The position numbers and the translations under genes were made by a program. A stretch of 64,000 bases of DNA from Castanea sativa (lineage: Eukaryota; Streptophyta; Magnoliopsida; Fagales; Fagaceae): the NCBI RefSeq assembly GCF_040712315.1, contig NC_134013.1, positions 48,629,001-48,693,000 of the forward strand. The letters are read 5' to 3'. Shown here one piece after another: positions 43,056 through 53,456 of this stretch. How positions within the stretch are numbered: the first letter of the stretch is position 1; each line of letters starts with the position of its first letter. Below the pieces are notes generated by a model, which was given only the letters and a program-made list of their open reading frames with translations, made no database searches and was not told the origin of the DNA.

Positions 43056-45596
43056 TGGTGGTAGAACATTGGTTGATGGTTTATTTAAAATTGATTTAGG
43101 CCCCACATTTGAGTATTATTATTTAAATCTGCATATTGATGTTGGCATTAAGCAGAGTTTCATTAATAAGAAATCATTTGTGTTATGGCACAGGAGATTG
43201 GGGCATATCTCCACAAAGAGAATGAAAAGATTAGTGAAATATGGAGTTTTAGAAACTCTTGATTCCATTGATTTTGGTACTTGTGTGGACTGCATTAAGG
43301 GTAAGCAGAACAATAAGACCATTAAGGGTGCCAAAACGAGCTCTAAAATTCTTGAAACCATACATACTAATATCTATGGACCATTTGCTACCCTTTGCCT
43401 AAATGGTCAGAAATATTTTATCTCATTTATAGACGACCATACAAGATATATGTATCTCTATCTTCTATATGAGAAGGCTAAGGCATTAGATTCTTTCAAG
43501 ACCTATGAGGCAGAAGTAGAGAAACAAAAGGAAAATAAAATCAAAATTGTTAGATCAAATAGAGGTGGGGAGTATTATGGTAGATACATAAAGAAGGGAC
43601 AAATGCCAGGTCCATTTGTTAAGTTCCTTAAGGAAGAGGGCATCATTGCTCGATATAAAATGCTTGGCACACCACAACAAAATGGTGTTACTAAAAGGAG
43701 GAACCGCCACTTACTGATGTTGTTAGGAGTATGACAAGCAACTCCGATCTTCCTCTATCCCTATGGAGTGATGCATTAAAAACTGCTGTGTATATCTTAA
43801 ATAGGGTTTCATCTAAGACTGTTTCCAAGACACCTTTTGAATAATGGTATGGATGGAAACCAAGTTAAATCATTTGCACTATGGGGTTGCCTTGTTGAAG
43901 TATGAATTTATAATCCACATATAAAGAAATTAGATCCAAGGACAAATAGCGGTTATTTTATAGGTTATGTAATGACCTCTAAGGAGTTTAGATTTTATTG
44001 TCCTTCTCACACTCCAAGAATAGTTGAGGCTAGAAATGCTAAATTTCTTGAGCACTATGAACTTAGTTGGAGTGCTTTTCCTAAAAGGATACAATTTACG
44101 GAAGCACAAAATTCAATCAAGTTGCCTTCAAATAAAGAGCCCTTGGTGATTTTTCAAAGAAATCAAACTAATATCCTTGAAGAGCAACTAATTCAAGAAC
44201 AACCAGCCCATCAAGAACAAGTTCACATTGAACCAATTGCTGAGGCCGAAGGTATACGGAGGTCCTCAAGAATATGGAAACCAACAATTTCTAGTGATTA
44301 TATTGTATATCTCCTAGAGTCTGATTTTGACATCAGACCTAAAGGTGATCCAACTTCGTTTTCTTAAACCATAAGTGAAGATAATTCGACACTTTGGTAT
44401 GATGCCTTGAAGGAAGAAATGGAATCTATGGCTAAGAATCAAGTTTGGGATCTCATTGAGTTACTAAAAGAAGCTGTAGCTATTGGCTACAAATGGGTTT
44501 ATAGAACCAAAAGAGATGCTTCTGGTAACGTTGAATGATATAAAGCTAGAATTATAGCCAAGAGTTTCACTCAAAAAGAAGGCATTGATTACCATGAAAC
44601 CTTATCTTTAGTTTCTAAGAAGGATTCATTTAGAATAATCATGACTTTAGTAACTCATTTTTATTTAAAGTTACATCAAATGGATGTGAAAACAACATTT
44701 TTAAATGGAGATCTAGAGGAAGAGGTATACGTGGCTCAACCTAAAGGATTTTATGATAATCAAAACAATCATTTGGTTTGCAAATTAAAGAAATTATTAT
44801 ATGGACTAAAATAGGCTCCCAACAATGGTATATAAAGTTTCACAATTTTATTACCTTATATGGATTTATTGTGAACATTGTTGATCAATGTATATGGATT
44901 TATTAAATACATCTTTCTAGTCCTATATGTGGATGAAATTCTACTTGCAAGTAGTGATTTAGGTTTGCTACATGATACAAAATAGTTTCTCTCACTAAAC
45001 TTTGAGATGAAGGATTTAGGTGAAGCCTTGTATGTCATTGACATAGAGATTCATAGAGATAGATCACAAAGAGTGTTAGGACTATCTCAAAAAGGCTTAT
45101 ATCGAAGGTTTTGAAGAGATTTGAAATGAAAGGTTGTACACCAATAGTAGCACCCATTTTGAAAGGAGACAAACTTAGCCAGAATCAATGTCCTCAAAAT
45201 GCATTAGAGCAAGAGAAAATGAAGGACATACCATATGCATCTGCAATAGGTAGCCTGATGTATGCACTGGTCTACACAAGGCCAAATATCAAGTATGCAG
45301 TGAGTTTATTAGGTCGCTATCAAAGCAACCCTAGTTTGGAGCATTGGAAAGCTGTTGAAAATGTTATTAGGTGGTTGCAAGGAACCAAGGAATACAAGTT
45401 TACATATAGGCATACTGATCAATTGGAGGTGATTCATTATTCAGATTTTGATTTTGCCAGATGTGTAGGCATAAGGAAATCAACTTCAAGATTTTTTTTC
45501 CTTTCTAGAGGTGCTATATCTTAGAGAAGTACTAAAAAAACACTATGGTTGAAAAATTTATTGCATGCTATGAAGCTACAACATAGGCATTATGGT
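43056..45596 (+). pseudogene. Copia-2 pol: integrase, reverse transcriptase, start of RNase H
   Basis: GAG-pre-integrase WHRRLGHISTKRMKRL with C-x2-C (CVDC) at 43185-43300. In the integrase core all three acidic residues are replaced: Asn at 43369 (TNIYGPF), Asn at 43558 (RSNRGGEY), Lys at 43693 (NGVTKRRN). Relatives have Asp, Asp, Glu. Frame breaks near 43735-43970. A C-terminal linker of integrase (43972-44367; RRSSRIWKPTISSDY) is followed by RT (44370-45060; [34 protein letters not shown]) with YVDE at 44936-44947 instead of YVDD. RNase H starts about 45230 (YASAIGSLMYAL) and is cut at 45596 by a hAT element. There are many stops and frameshifts, so it is an old dead copy. Confidence 0.85.
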
Positions 45597-46611
45597 TAGG
45601 AATGGCAACGAGTCGGGTTCGGGCCGGGGTTTTGCATACCCGGACCCAACCCGCGGGCCAAGACCCGCGATCTGGACCCGACCCGATTATTAATCGGATT
45701 TTTTTTCACGGGGCCCAGACCCGCCTCGCCGGGCCCCGCGGCCCCATTTATCTTCTTGGGCCCAAATTTGGCCCAACCAAAAAAAATTTGAAGCCCATTA
45801 AGATTTTTGCCTAGATTCAAGCCTATTCAAAACTCATATGAATGATTTAGGCTTAATAGCTTAAAAACTAGGAAATACACAAACATGAGGTGCTATAGAT
45901 AGGCATTTCCATTTTGTGGTATCCAAAAGCTAATTGATAACAACTAGGAAACACACACAGATATTGACCCATATGAACATAAAATATAATAATTTAGACA
46001 TATCATTCCATAGGTTCAATAAATAAAAAATCTCCATAGCCTAAAATCCACTGATGAACATCTCAACATTTTAATTTGACAAACAAACATCAATCTATTT
46101 GACAAAAACAAACAATACCCACAAGCAATTGGAAGAAGAAAACCCAAACAATGGCTGCGTGCTTGAAAGTGAGGCCGAGGCATGGCTTGAGAGTGAATGA
46201 GTGAGGCCAAAGCGTAGCTTGAGAGTGAGTGAGTGAGGCGTGGCTACGTGCTCTTGTGCGTGGCTGCACTAGGGTGAGGCGTGACAGAGAGATTAAGGGT
46301 TAGGGTGAGAGTAGAGAGAAGTGAATTGAAATGGGAAGAGGGGCAACTGGGTATTAGGTTAGTTAGGGTTACAATGATATATATAAGGGGTGTTTTAGTA
46401 ATCTCAAATAACCGGGTAATATTCGGGCCGGGTTTCAGGTCGAGTTTCGGATTTTTTTTATAAAACCCAGACCCGACCTGGACCCGTTTCGGGTTTTTTT
46501 TTTTTTTAAACCCATACCCGACCCTATTCTTTATTGGGCTGGGTAAAATCCGTCCCATTAGGGTTGGGCCGGACCGGGTATTTGCGGGTTGGATCTAAAT
46601 TGCCATCCCTA
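45597..46611. mobile_element. Non-autonomous hAT element (TSD ATTATGGT)
   Basis: A 1015-bp element in the RNase H of Copia-2, flanked by perfect 8-bp duplications ATTATGGT (45589-45596, 46612-46619). Terminal inverted repeats are TAGGAATGGCAA / TTGCCATCCCTA, followed by CG-rich arms with GGGTTCGGGCCGGGG / GGGCCGGACCGGG. There is no transposase. Size, ends and duplication are typical of hAT. Confidence 0.92.
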
Positions 46612-46619
46612 ATTATGGT

Positions 46620-46913
46620 TAAGAAATTTTATCAACAAGTCCTAAGATTGTTGATTCTATATCAAGAACTTTGAAGATTTTTTGTGATAGAGCTGCAGTT
46701 TTCTTCTCTAATAATAGTAAAAGTGGAAGCCAAAGTAAGCATATCGACATAAAGTACCTCAATGTTAGTGAGAATGTTAAGAAACAAAATGTGTCCATAG
46801 AGCATATTGCTACTAAGCTTATGATTGTTGATCCCATGACTAAAGGTTTGTCGACCAAACAATATAAAAATCACGTGAAACACATGGGACTTGATAATTT
46901 AGTAAATGTTTAA
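46620..46913 (+). pseudogene. Copia-2 RNase H C-terminus
   Basis: Continues the RNase H after the hAT insertion: ISRTLKIFCDRAAVFFSNNS, HIDIKYLNVSENVKKQNVS, DPMTKGLSTKQYKNHVKHMG, LDNLVNV then TAA. These are the conserved last motifs of copia RNase H. It marks the end of the polyprotein. Confidence 0.85.
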
Positions 46914-47316
46914 TTTCTCTCTAATTGTTTTTTTTTTTGTTTTCAGGACATGTATTTGGATATTATTAGAGAATAAAAGTCATCATCTTTATTTTGTGCA
47001 CATAAAGTATACTATAAAGTTTGTTTTATCTGTGGAGATATGTAAATGATGTTTTATCCATGGGAATATGTAAGGTTTATTTTATGTATGAGGATATATA
47101 AAGATGTATATCCGTTGGAATATATAAAAACAATATATCAATGGGGATATATAGAGGACTCGAATGGCTAGTAGGTAGCCCATTCATACACTATTGATGG
47201 CTCATAAAGTGCGCACTTAGGGAACACATACATTGTGATACATGGAAGGAAGTACTCATCGCTATAACGGTATTACCGCCATGATTCGTGTAACGATTCT
47301 TTATTTGAGTGGGAGC
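46914..47316 (+). other. Copia-2 3' non-coding region and polypurine tract
   Basis: Contains GATATATA/GGGGATATAT repeats (47030-47160) and GAGTGGGAGC at 47307-47316, the usual copia purine tract placed ~390 bp after the pol stop. Confidence 0.65.
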
Positions 47317-47800
47317 ATTTCACAAGTAGAAGGTATGGGTAAAATTATGGCCATATTATAGTGACTATCACTTTTTAAAATTTTAAAATGTCATGTGGGC
47401 CAAGTGAGAAAATGTAAAAATATCTCCATTAGGAGACCTAATGTGGCCCACATACATTTTATTTTAATTATTTATTTATTATTTATTTGATAATAAGAGT
47501 GATAGATAAAAATCAATCCAATTAGGAGTCTTTTGTGAACAAACACTTATAACATTTGGTTAAATAGACATCATTTCATAAACAAGCATACTCTTTGATG
47601 GAAGGAGTATAAATAGATAACCAACGTTAAATTGAAATGGTCCCTAGTCTAGAACATGGGCATGTGTGTCTAATGTTTCTATCTAATAAGTAATAGAACA
47701 TACACATTTATAGTATTACATACAAGCCTAATAAATTCAAACAAAGTTGAATAGTAAAATAAGCTGGCTTTTTAATTTGGAGTCAAACACACACTAAGTC
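47317..47800 (+). mobile_element. Putative Copia-2 3' LTR remnant
   Basis: Follows the purine tract and contains TATAAATA at 47608-47615. The TG start is not clear (ATTTCACAAG), and no matching 5' LTR was recognised upstream of 28141, so the right boundary is a guess. Confidence 0.45.
47608..47615 (+). promoter_or_regulatory. TATA box in putative Copia-2 LTR
   Basis: GGAGTATAAATAGATAACC, about 290 bp into the presumed LTR. Confidence 0.45.
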
Positions 47801-48879
47801 TCTTTATATTTGCTATTTTTTTTTAGTAACACACACACACACGAGGGAGAGAGAAAGGGGTTCTAACACAAAGGTACACCACAACTCCACTCAAAAGTCA
47901 TGATAACTTTTAAGAAAAGATGGGACAAGTTATATTTATATTTGCTAAATTAGTTGCATGATTTTGCTTATAAATATAGTTGACACAAAATTACAGTGTA
48001 ACTAGGACACTTGGCATGGAACTGGAATACGTTTAAAATCTAAAGACACTTAACATCAAATAATAAGATAATTAGAAGCATGCCTAGCACAAAATTGGAG
48101 TGCAATTAGAATCAATTTTGGATTCTTGATTGAACTTCCGTTTATTATTCTAATATCTTATATTATGGTTTCCCTTTTAGGTTTCAATAAGCTTAACTAA
48201 AAAAAAAAACTAATAAAGTTACTTACTCTTGAGTAAAGGATTTGAGATAGAATCTCGCCTACACCCAAAAGAAATCCATTTTAGAATGAATATTATAAAT
48301 TTAAATTATATATACATAAAAACAAAAAACAAAAAATATCCATTAAAATCTAACCAAGAAGATATTGTCTCCCCAGCAAATCAGCATTTAAAAAGTAAAA
48401 TATTGCTTATAAATAAAACAAAATTAAAACAAAGTAAAATCTTGCAATTAGAATAATGAACATACGGAAATTCTTTTACATTGTGCAGTTGACTTCCAAA
48501 TTCCTCGATGTCGTGTTTGTTCAATCGAAGCCATTTACTATACAAAACAAGGAAAACTCATGGTCTACAATAATAATTGTCTTCCGCATTAGTTGCACTT
48601 AAGATTGATTACCTGAGACTATCTAGAGAATTTGCTTCAGAAGCGCTAGCTTTCCATCTCTATAACTATAATTAAAGTCTTCGCTTCATATACCTTCACA
48701 TGACTTTTTCTTTTTTCTCAAATATTGAGTGCAGTTTGTACATGTTATTAGTTTAAGAAAGTTCAAACATTGCACCCCAGTTGTGTCACCCTTTTCTTTT
48801 CTTTTCTTTTTCTTTTTTTTTTTTTTTTTTTTATCTGCTCTCTTTTTCCCCTTCGTTTACACTTTATATAGAACAGAGT
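47801..48879. other. AT-rich intergenic DNA
   Basis: No gene recognised. It has a short (AC)n run with GAGGGAGAGAG (47828-47855) and a CT/T tract at 48795-48831. Confidence 0.6.
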
Positions 48880-49236
48880 TTAGTTACAAATATTGGCTAG
48901 ACAATGGTTGTAACTCTACTCAATACCTTTTTTATGGGATGTAAATTTTGACAATCCACCATTACATTTTCTTCTTATCCTTCATATTTGCAAAATTTTC
49001 AGAATATCAAAGATAAATAGCTATGTCATCAATCAAATTTTAAATTCAAATTTTTGTAATCTAAAATTATTCATAAAAAAAAAATGTATAAATCGGATAG
49101 TAAATAATATCTGATTAAGATGAAATTTGACATGCATTTTAAGAAGATAAATAATACATAATTCAACTGTTAAATTTTCAAAATATATAACTATGTTAAT
49201 TTTTTTAGTAGGAGTTGTAGCTATTAGTTACAATCA
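48880..49236 (+). mobile_element. MITE, copy 1 of a ~360-bp family
   Basis: Begins near TAGTTACAAATATTGG, GGTTGTAACTCTACTCAAT and ends near AGGAGTTGTAGCTATTAGTTACAA, so the ends are inverted repeats. The interior (TTTTGACAATCCACCATTAC, AGCTATGTCATCAATC) matches the reverse complement of 57392-57770, which defines a family with two copies here. The exact duplication is not fixed. Ends and size resemble Mutator-type MITEs. Confidence 0.65.
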
Positions 49237-49310
49237 AGTTTGAAGTCAAATTTTGTCTAATAGATAAACAAAAACGTCAACGATTTCTTGTGGCACTAGT
49301 CACAAATAGC

Positions 49311-49784
49311 TAGGGGTGCCCAAGCGGCATACCGACCCGCCCAACCTGGCCAACCCACCCGCGTCCGCCCCGTCACCACTCGATTCGACAACTCCGGCAG
49401 TCGGAAGTGGGTTCCAAACTCTCTCATGAAACCTATGAAACCCAACTCATTCGTAAGCTTCAACCTTTTTAGTGATTTATTAAGCATTCTGGACCAAATC
49501 CGGTGAGATCTCGTCAAGATTTTGTCCACATCCTTCGAGATCCGGCAAGATTTCGCCGTTATCCAACAAAATCTAGGCCAGATCTTTATGGATCCGGCCA
49601 AATATCAGCCCCGGTGATAAAACTCAAGATCAACCCAATACAACCCGAAATCGGCGAGACTCGAACCGAAAGTTCTGACCAAATCATCCAAGTCAATTTC
49701 AGTTATTTTTTCATCCACCCAAATTATTCGGGTCAAGTTTAGGTTGAGCACAAACCCAACCTAGCCCGACCTTGAACAGTCTTA
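49311..49784. mobile_element. hAT-type MITE (TSD CAAATAGC)
   Basis: A 474-bp element flanked by perfect 8-bp duplications CAAATAGC (49303-49310, 49785-49792). It starts TAGGGGTGCCCAAGC; the right end reversed reads TAAGACTGTTCAAGG. C/G-rich arms contain CCGACCCGCCC and CCTAGCCCGACC. It has no coding capacity. Confidence 0.88.
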
Positions 49785-49792
49785 CAAATAGC

Positions 49793-51240
49793 ATTCAAAG
49801 TAGAATATCCAATAAAGCAGGAAAAAAAAAATCTCCCTTTTTTTTTGGCTTATTGTCTTATTCACTAAATATCCAAATATTTTGAGTATCCCAAATCCAA
49901 AAACAAAAGATACTGATCATGCATGCTTGATAGCTTCTTTGACTAAGGCAATACAAGATCTCACCAAATCTCTCCCACCAATCAACTTGAGTTGCAAGAT
50001 TTTGTTTTGGAAAAGTCATGATTACCTTTAGATTAGAGAATGTTTTGTACAGATCCTTAAGATTAGTCTCGGCATATATATAATAAGAGAAAAGATATAT
50101 CCACAATATTTTCACAACAAATCCTAAGTGGTAGGTTGTTACTGGTTGTTATTATTGGGGCAAAAAAATAATCTTAGATTGGGGTGGATGAAAAAGTAAT
50201 CCTAAGTGGTAGGGTGTATCGGTTCCCATATCTTTAGATTTTTTTTTTTTTTTAGTGAACCGTATCTATTAGATTTACATACTATTATATAAATATTAGG
50301 AATTTGATTCTCACAAAACTAAAATAAAAAAAGTAGAAGGAAATTTAGGAATACATGATGCCTTTGTTATCAAAGAATGCTTGGCCCTACTAAGCATACT
50401 CCCCATTAAAATAAATAACCCTTAATCCTACTTACTCTCATGACAAATATTCTATATTCCTAGTTTTCAAATTTGATAGGAATACTACTACAATTGGTTA
50501 ATAATCCATAACCTGCAATCACAATATAATTAAAATGAAACTACATTTCATTTTATTGATGTTTACAAGAGAAAGAAAAAACAAAGAAGTGAAAACATAA
50601 GAACAAAGAATTATATCTATGTTAAGTTTTGACTTCCCTAAAATGGATATAGACCATTTCATGATCAAAATTTATTTAATAGATCTAACAGTGATGTTAT
50701 TTAAAATTTTTAATGTAGCACTAAATACATCTTTAAATTTGAAATATTTTATTTGAACTATAAAATGGATCTATTTTAAATATAAAGTATATTTTTCTCC
50801 AATCTTTTGATATTGTCTTTTTTTCTCGTTACCCTTGACAATGTCTTGAAATGTGTAAATTGTACTTTTATTTGTGCACTAACAAAATCTGTACAGGGCA
50901 AAAATGGGCTAGGTTTGGGAGGATTGGGTTGGAAATATGTATAAAAGTGGTGTTTAGTAATGAGAGTGCTGAGAGATAAGGAAAAAAATAAGTGTTTTGG
51001 AGATGGTAATATACATTATGGAAAAAATTAAATTATATATATATATGTGTGTGTGTGTTTTGGAGATGGTAATATACATTATGTAAAATAAATATATTAT
51101 AAATAGAATATGTAAATGGAAAAAAACTAAATTATATATATATACACACACACACACAAACTAGCCTCTAAGCACACATGTGAGGCTCTTCTATTTTTGA
51201 AATAACATTTCTATCAATTTTCTAACCAAAACAAAGAGTA
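49793..51240. other. AT-rich intergenic DNA
   Basis: No gene recognised on either strand. Homopolymer T at 50226-50245. A short duplication is listed separately. Confidence 0.6.
50995..51160. repeat. 62-bp tandem duplication with (TG)n and (CA)n runs
   Basis: TTTTGGAGATGGTAATATAC starts at 50995 and again at 51057. A third partial copy (TGGAAAAAACTAAATTATATA) starts near 51117. (TA)n(TG)n at 51033-51057 faces (TA)n(CA)n at 51134-51158. Confidence 0.85.
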
Positions 51241-51410
51241 GTTCTAGGACCACAAATTATTTCACAACTTTTTTGCCACAACTCTGACGTGTCAGATTTT
51301 GAGTAGTTAACTATTACTTACACATTGACCCACCATTTTTTCTTTACCAATCACACTCTACCACGTCACAGTTGTGGCAAGAAGTTATGAAAAATTACGT
51401 GGTCCTGGAC
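51241..51410. mobile_element. Fold-back MITE (~170 bp)
   Basis: Ends are long inverted repeats: GTTCTAGGACCACAAATTAT, CACAACTTTTTTGCCACAACT and GACGTG on the left; CACGTCACAGTTGTGGCAAG and ATTACGTGGTCCTGGAC on the right. There is no coding capacity. A related right arm lies near 63345-63412. Confidence 0.8.
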
Positions 51411-51420
51411 TTTTCCCAAC

Positions 51421-51424
51421 AAAA

Positions 51425-51476
<52 letters not shown>
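51421..51476. repeat. (A)n(TA)n microsatellite
   Basis: Thirteen A residues, then about 20 TA units, then TG/TA mixes. Confidence 0.95.
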
Positions 51477-51488
<12 letters not shown>

Positions 51489-52808
51489 ATATCGCCTCCT
51501 CCATTTTTTTTTTTTTTTGGTTTCTCTCTTTACCGTTTTCTTTTTCTTTTTCTTTTTCTTTTTTTGTACATGTTCAACTCTCAAAAATAAACTCAAGTTG
51601 ATATAATCTCAACAACAAAAAAAAAGTTAGAAAATGTAGGGAGAGGTAGTGCCTATTTTTATGTAATATGGAGAAACATGTTGAAAATAACACCAATTTT
51701 TTAAATTTACCTCAAATTTAGAATGATTTATTTAGAGTTCACGGCTTTACACAATTAGAGTGGGACGGTACAAGATAGGATGGAACAAGGAAAACACATT
51801 CCCGCTCCATCGCCTTATCATTGCGAGGAAAAAAAAAAAAAAAAAACCTCACTGGAAGGATAGAGAATTTTTTACATCCCTAATAAAAACTCTATCTTGT
51901 CCTAGCAAGCACAGGTGTCTAGCTCTAGCCCGGTTTAGATATAATACAATGAGCACCCCCTAGATGATAAGATGCAAATGTCAACCTGAAGCTGAAACGC
52001 ATTATTAACTGTAATCTATAAAATGAAAGCCTTCTCAATTAAAGGTTTCCTTTATAGACTTATTTTGTCAACTGGCCCTCCACCAAAGTTGATTCGTATA
52101 GGAGGATGAGTGCATGGTGACCTCTTTGAGCAATTAGTATAGTTTCCATTTGACATTAGAGATTGAATAATATTTCACAAAGGCTTTTGCATCATGTCAA
52201 ACCCTTCACTCAACATCCCAAGTCAGCTTACGAACATTTTTACCACTTTCCTTATTTGAACCACTTTCCATCAATCTGCATTATAAATTTTCACATAAGC
52301 ACCCAATGACTTGTTATTTGCATTACAAAAATTCTATTTACTTTCAGAGTCAGAACAGTTAAAACAATTTTCAGCCCATTGATATAGCTATTGATAAGAC
52401 AAGTAATGAAGATAAAAGTTTTGGATAAAAGATGTCGAAAAAAGGGGTAGACATGAGCTTGTACTGCTCAGGTTAGCATGAGCATGTACTGTAAAGTATG
52501 CTAGCTAGGTATGGAGCAGTAGTTTTCTTCTCCAAAGTGAAATGCTGACGCACAATAAGTAGTTTCTAAGTGAGCAATGAAGTGTAGTAGTTTTTGGAGA
52601 CCAACAGATGTTAATATGGATCCTAGTACATCTGCCAGTGAAAAGTTAAATTCCCTTCTTTTTTATAATGTTACAAAGCTTATCCCTTTATTTTATGTCA
52701 TTAAGCCAAGTAATCCATTTAAATATATTCCAGTTTTTGCCCTATTTCTGAGGGAGTTAGCAATCCATTTAAAACCTAGGTTAGGTTTGAATTTAAAATT
52801 TTAAAATG

Positions 52809-52810
<2 letters not shown>
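51477..52810. other. AT-rich intergenic DNA
   Basis: No gene recognised. T-rich and (CTTTTT)n tract at 51505-51566, poly-A at 51830-51846. Confidence 0.6.
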
Positions 52811-52845
<35 letters not shown>

Positions 52846-52861
52846 ATATATATATATATAT
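52811..52861. repeat. (CT)n(TA)n microsatellite
   Basis: About 16 CT units followed by about 8 TA units. Confidence 0.95.
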
Positions 52862-53198
52862 AGTCTTTTTTTTTTAAAGATTAATAATTTACATCTATTT
52901 AAAAAAAAACTAAATGTTAGGGAATAAAAAAAATAAAAGTAAAGGGAAATAAATCCTATAATTTTAGGAGTTCTATTTTTGCAATTTTGAATTTATAATG
53001 AAATTGGTATTTGATATTTATAATTTTATTTTTAAAAGAAATTACACTTCATTGACCAGGGTATTTTTTAACAATATAAAAGTCCAATTCAAAATGGGGA
53101 ATCATCTTATATATAGTATAGATATAAACATAAACGTCAATGCATAATAATGTAAACTACAGAGAGTTTACTAAAGCTAAAATATTTGTGATATTATA

Positions 53199-53334
53199 GG
53201 TCTGTTTGGTAATGTTGTTCTGATAACGTTATTTAAATGTTGTAAAAATACGTGTGGATAAGTGTTGTGAAAGTACATGTTGTGTTATTTAAACAACGAA
53301 AACTAATGTTTAAACAACACAACCAAACAAGCCC
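53199..53334. mobile_element. Short MITE with GGxCTTGTTTGG-type ends
   Basis: 136 bp. Left end GGTCTGTTTGGTAATGTTGTT; right end reversed GGGCTTGTTTGGTTGTGTTGTT. TATA-like flanks on both sides leave the duplication ambiguous. It resembles small hAT MITEs common in eudicots. Confidence 0.65.
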
Positions 53335-53416
53335 TATAGATTTGAAATAACATCTTACATATATTCATTTGAAATCCACATTTTAAGAAAACCCAAATCT
53401 TGGCATAAATTTCATC

Positions 53417-53456
<40 letters not shown>

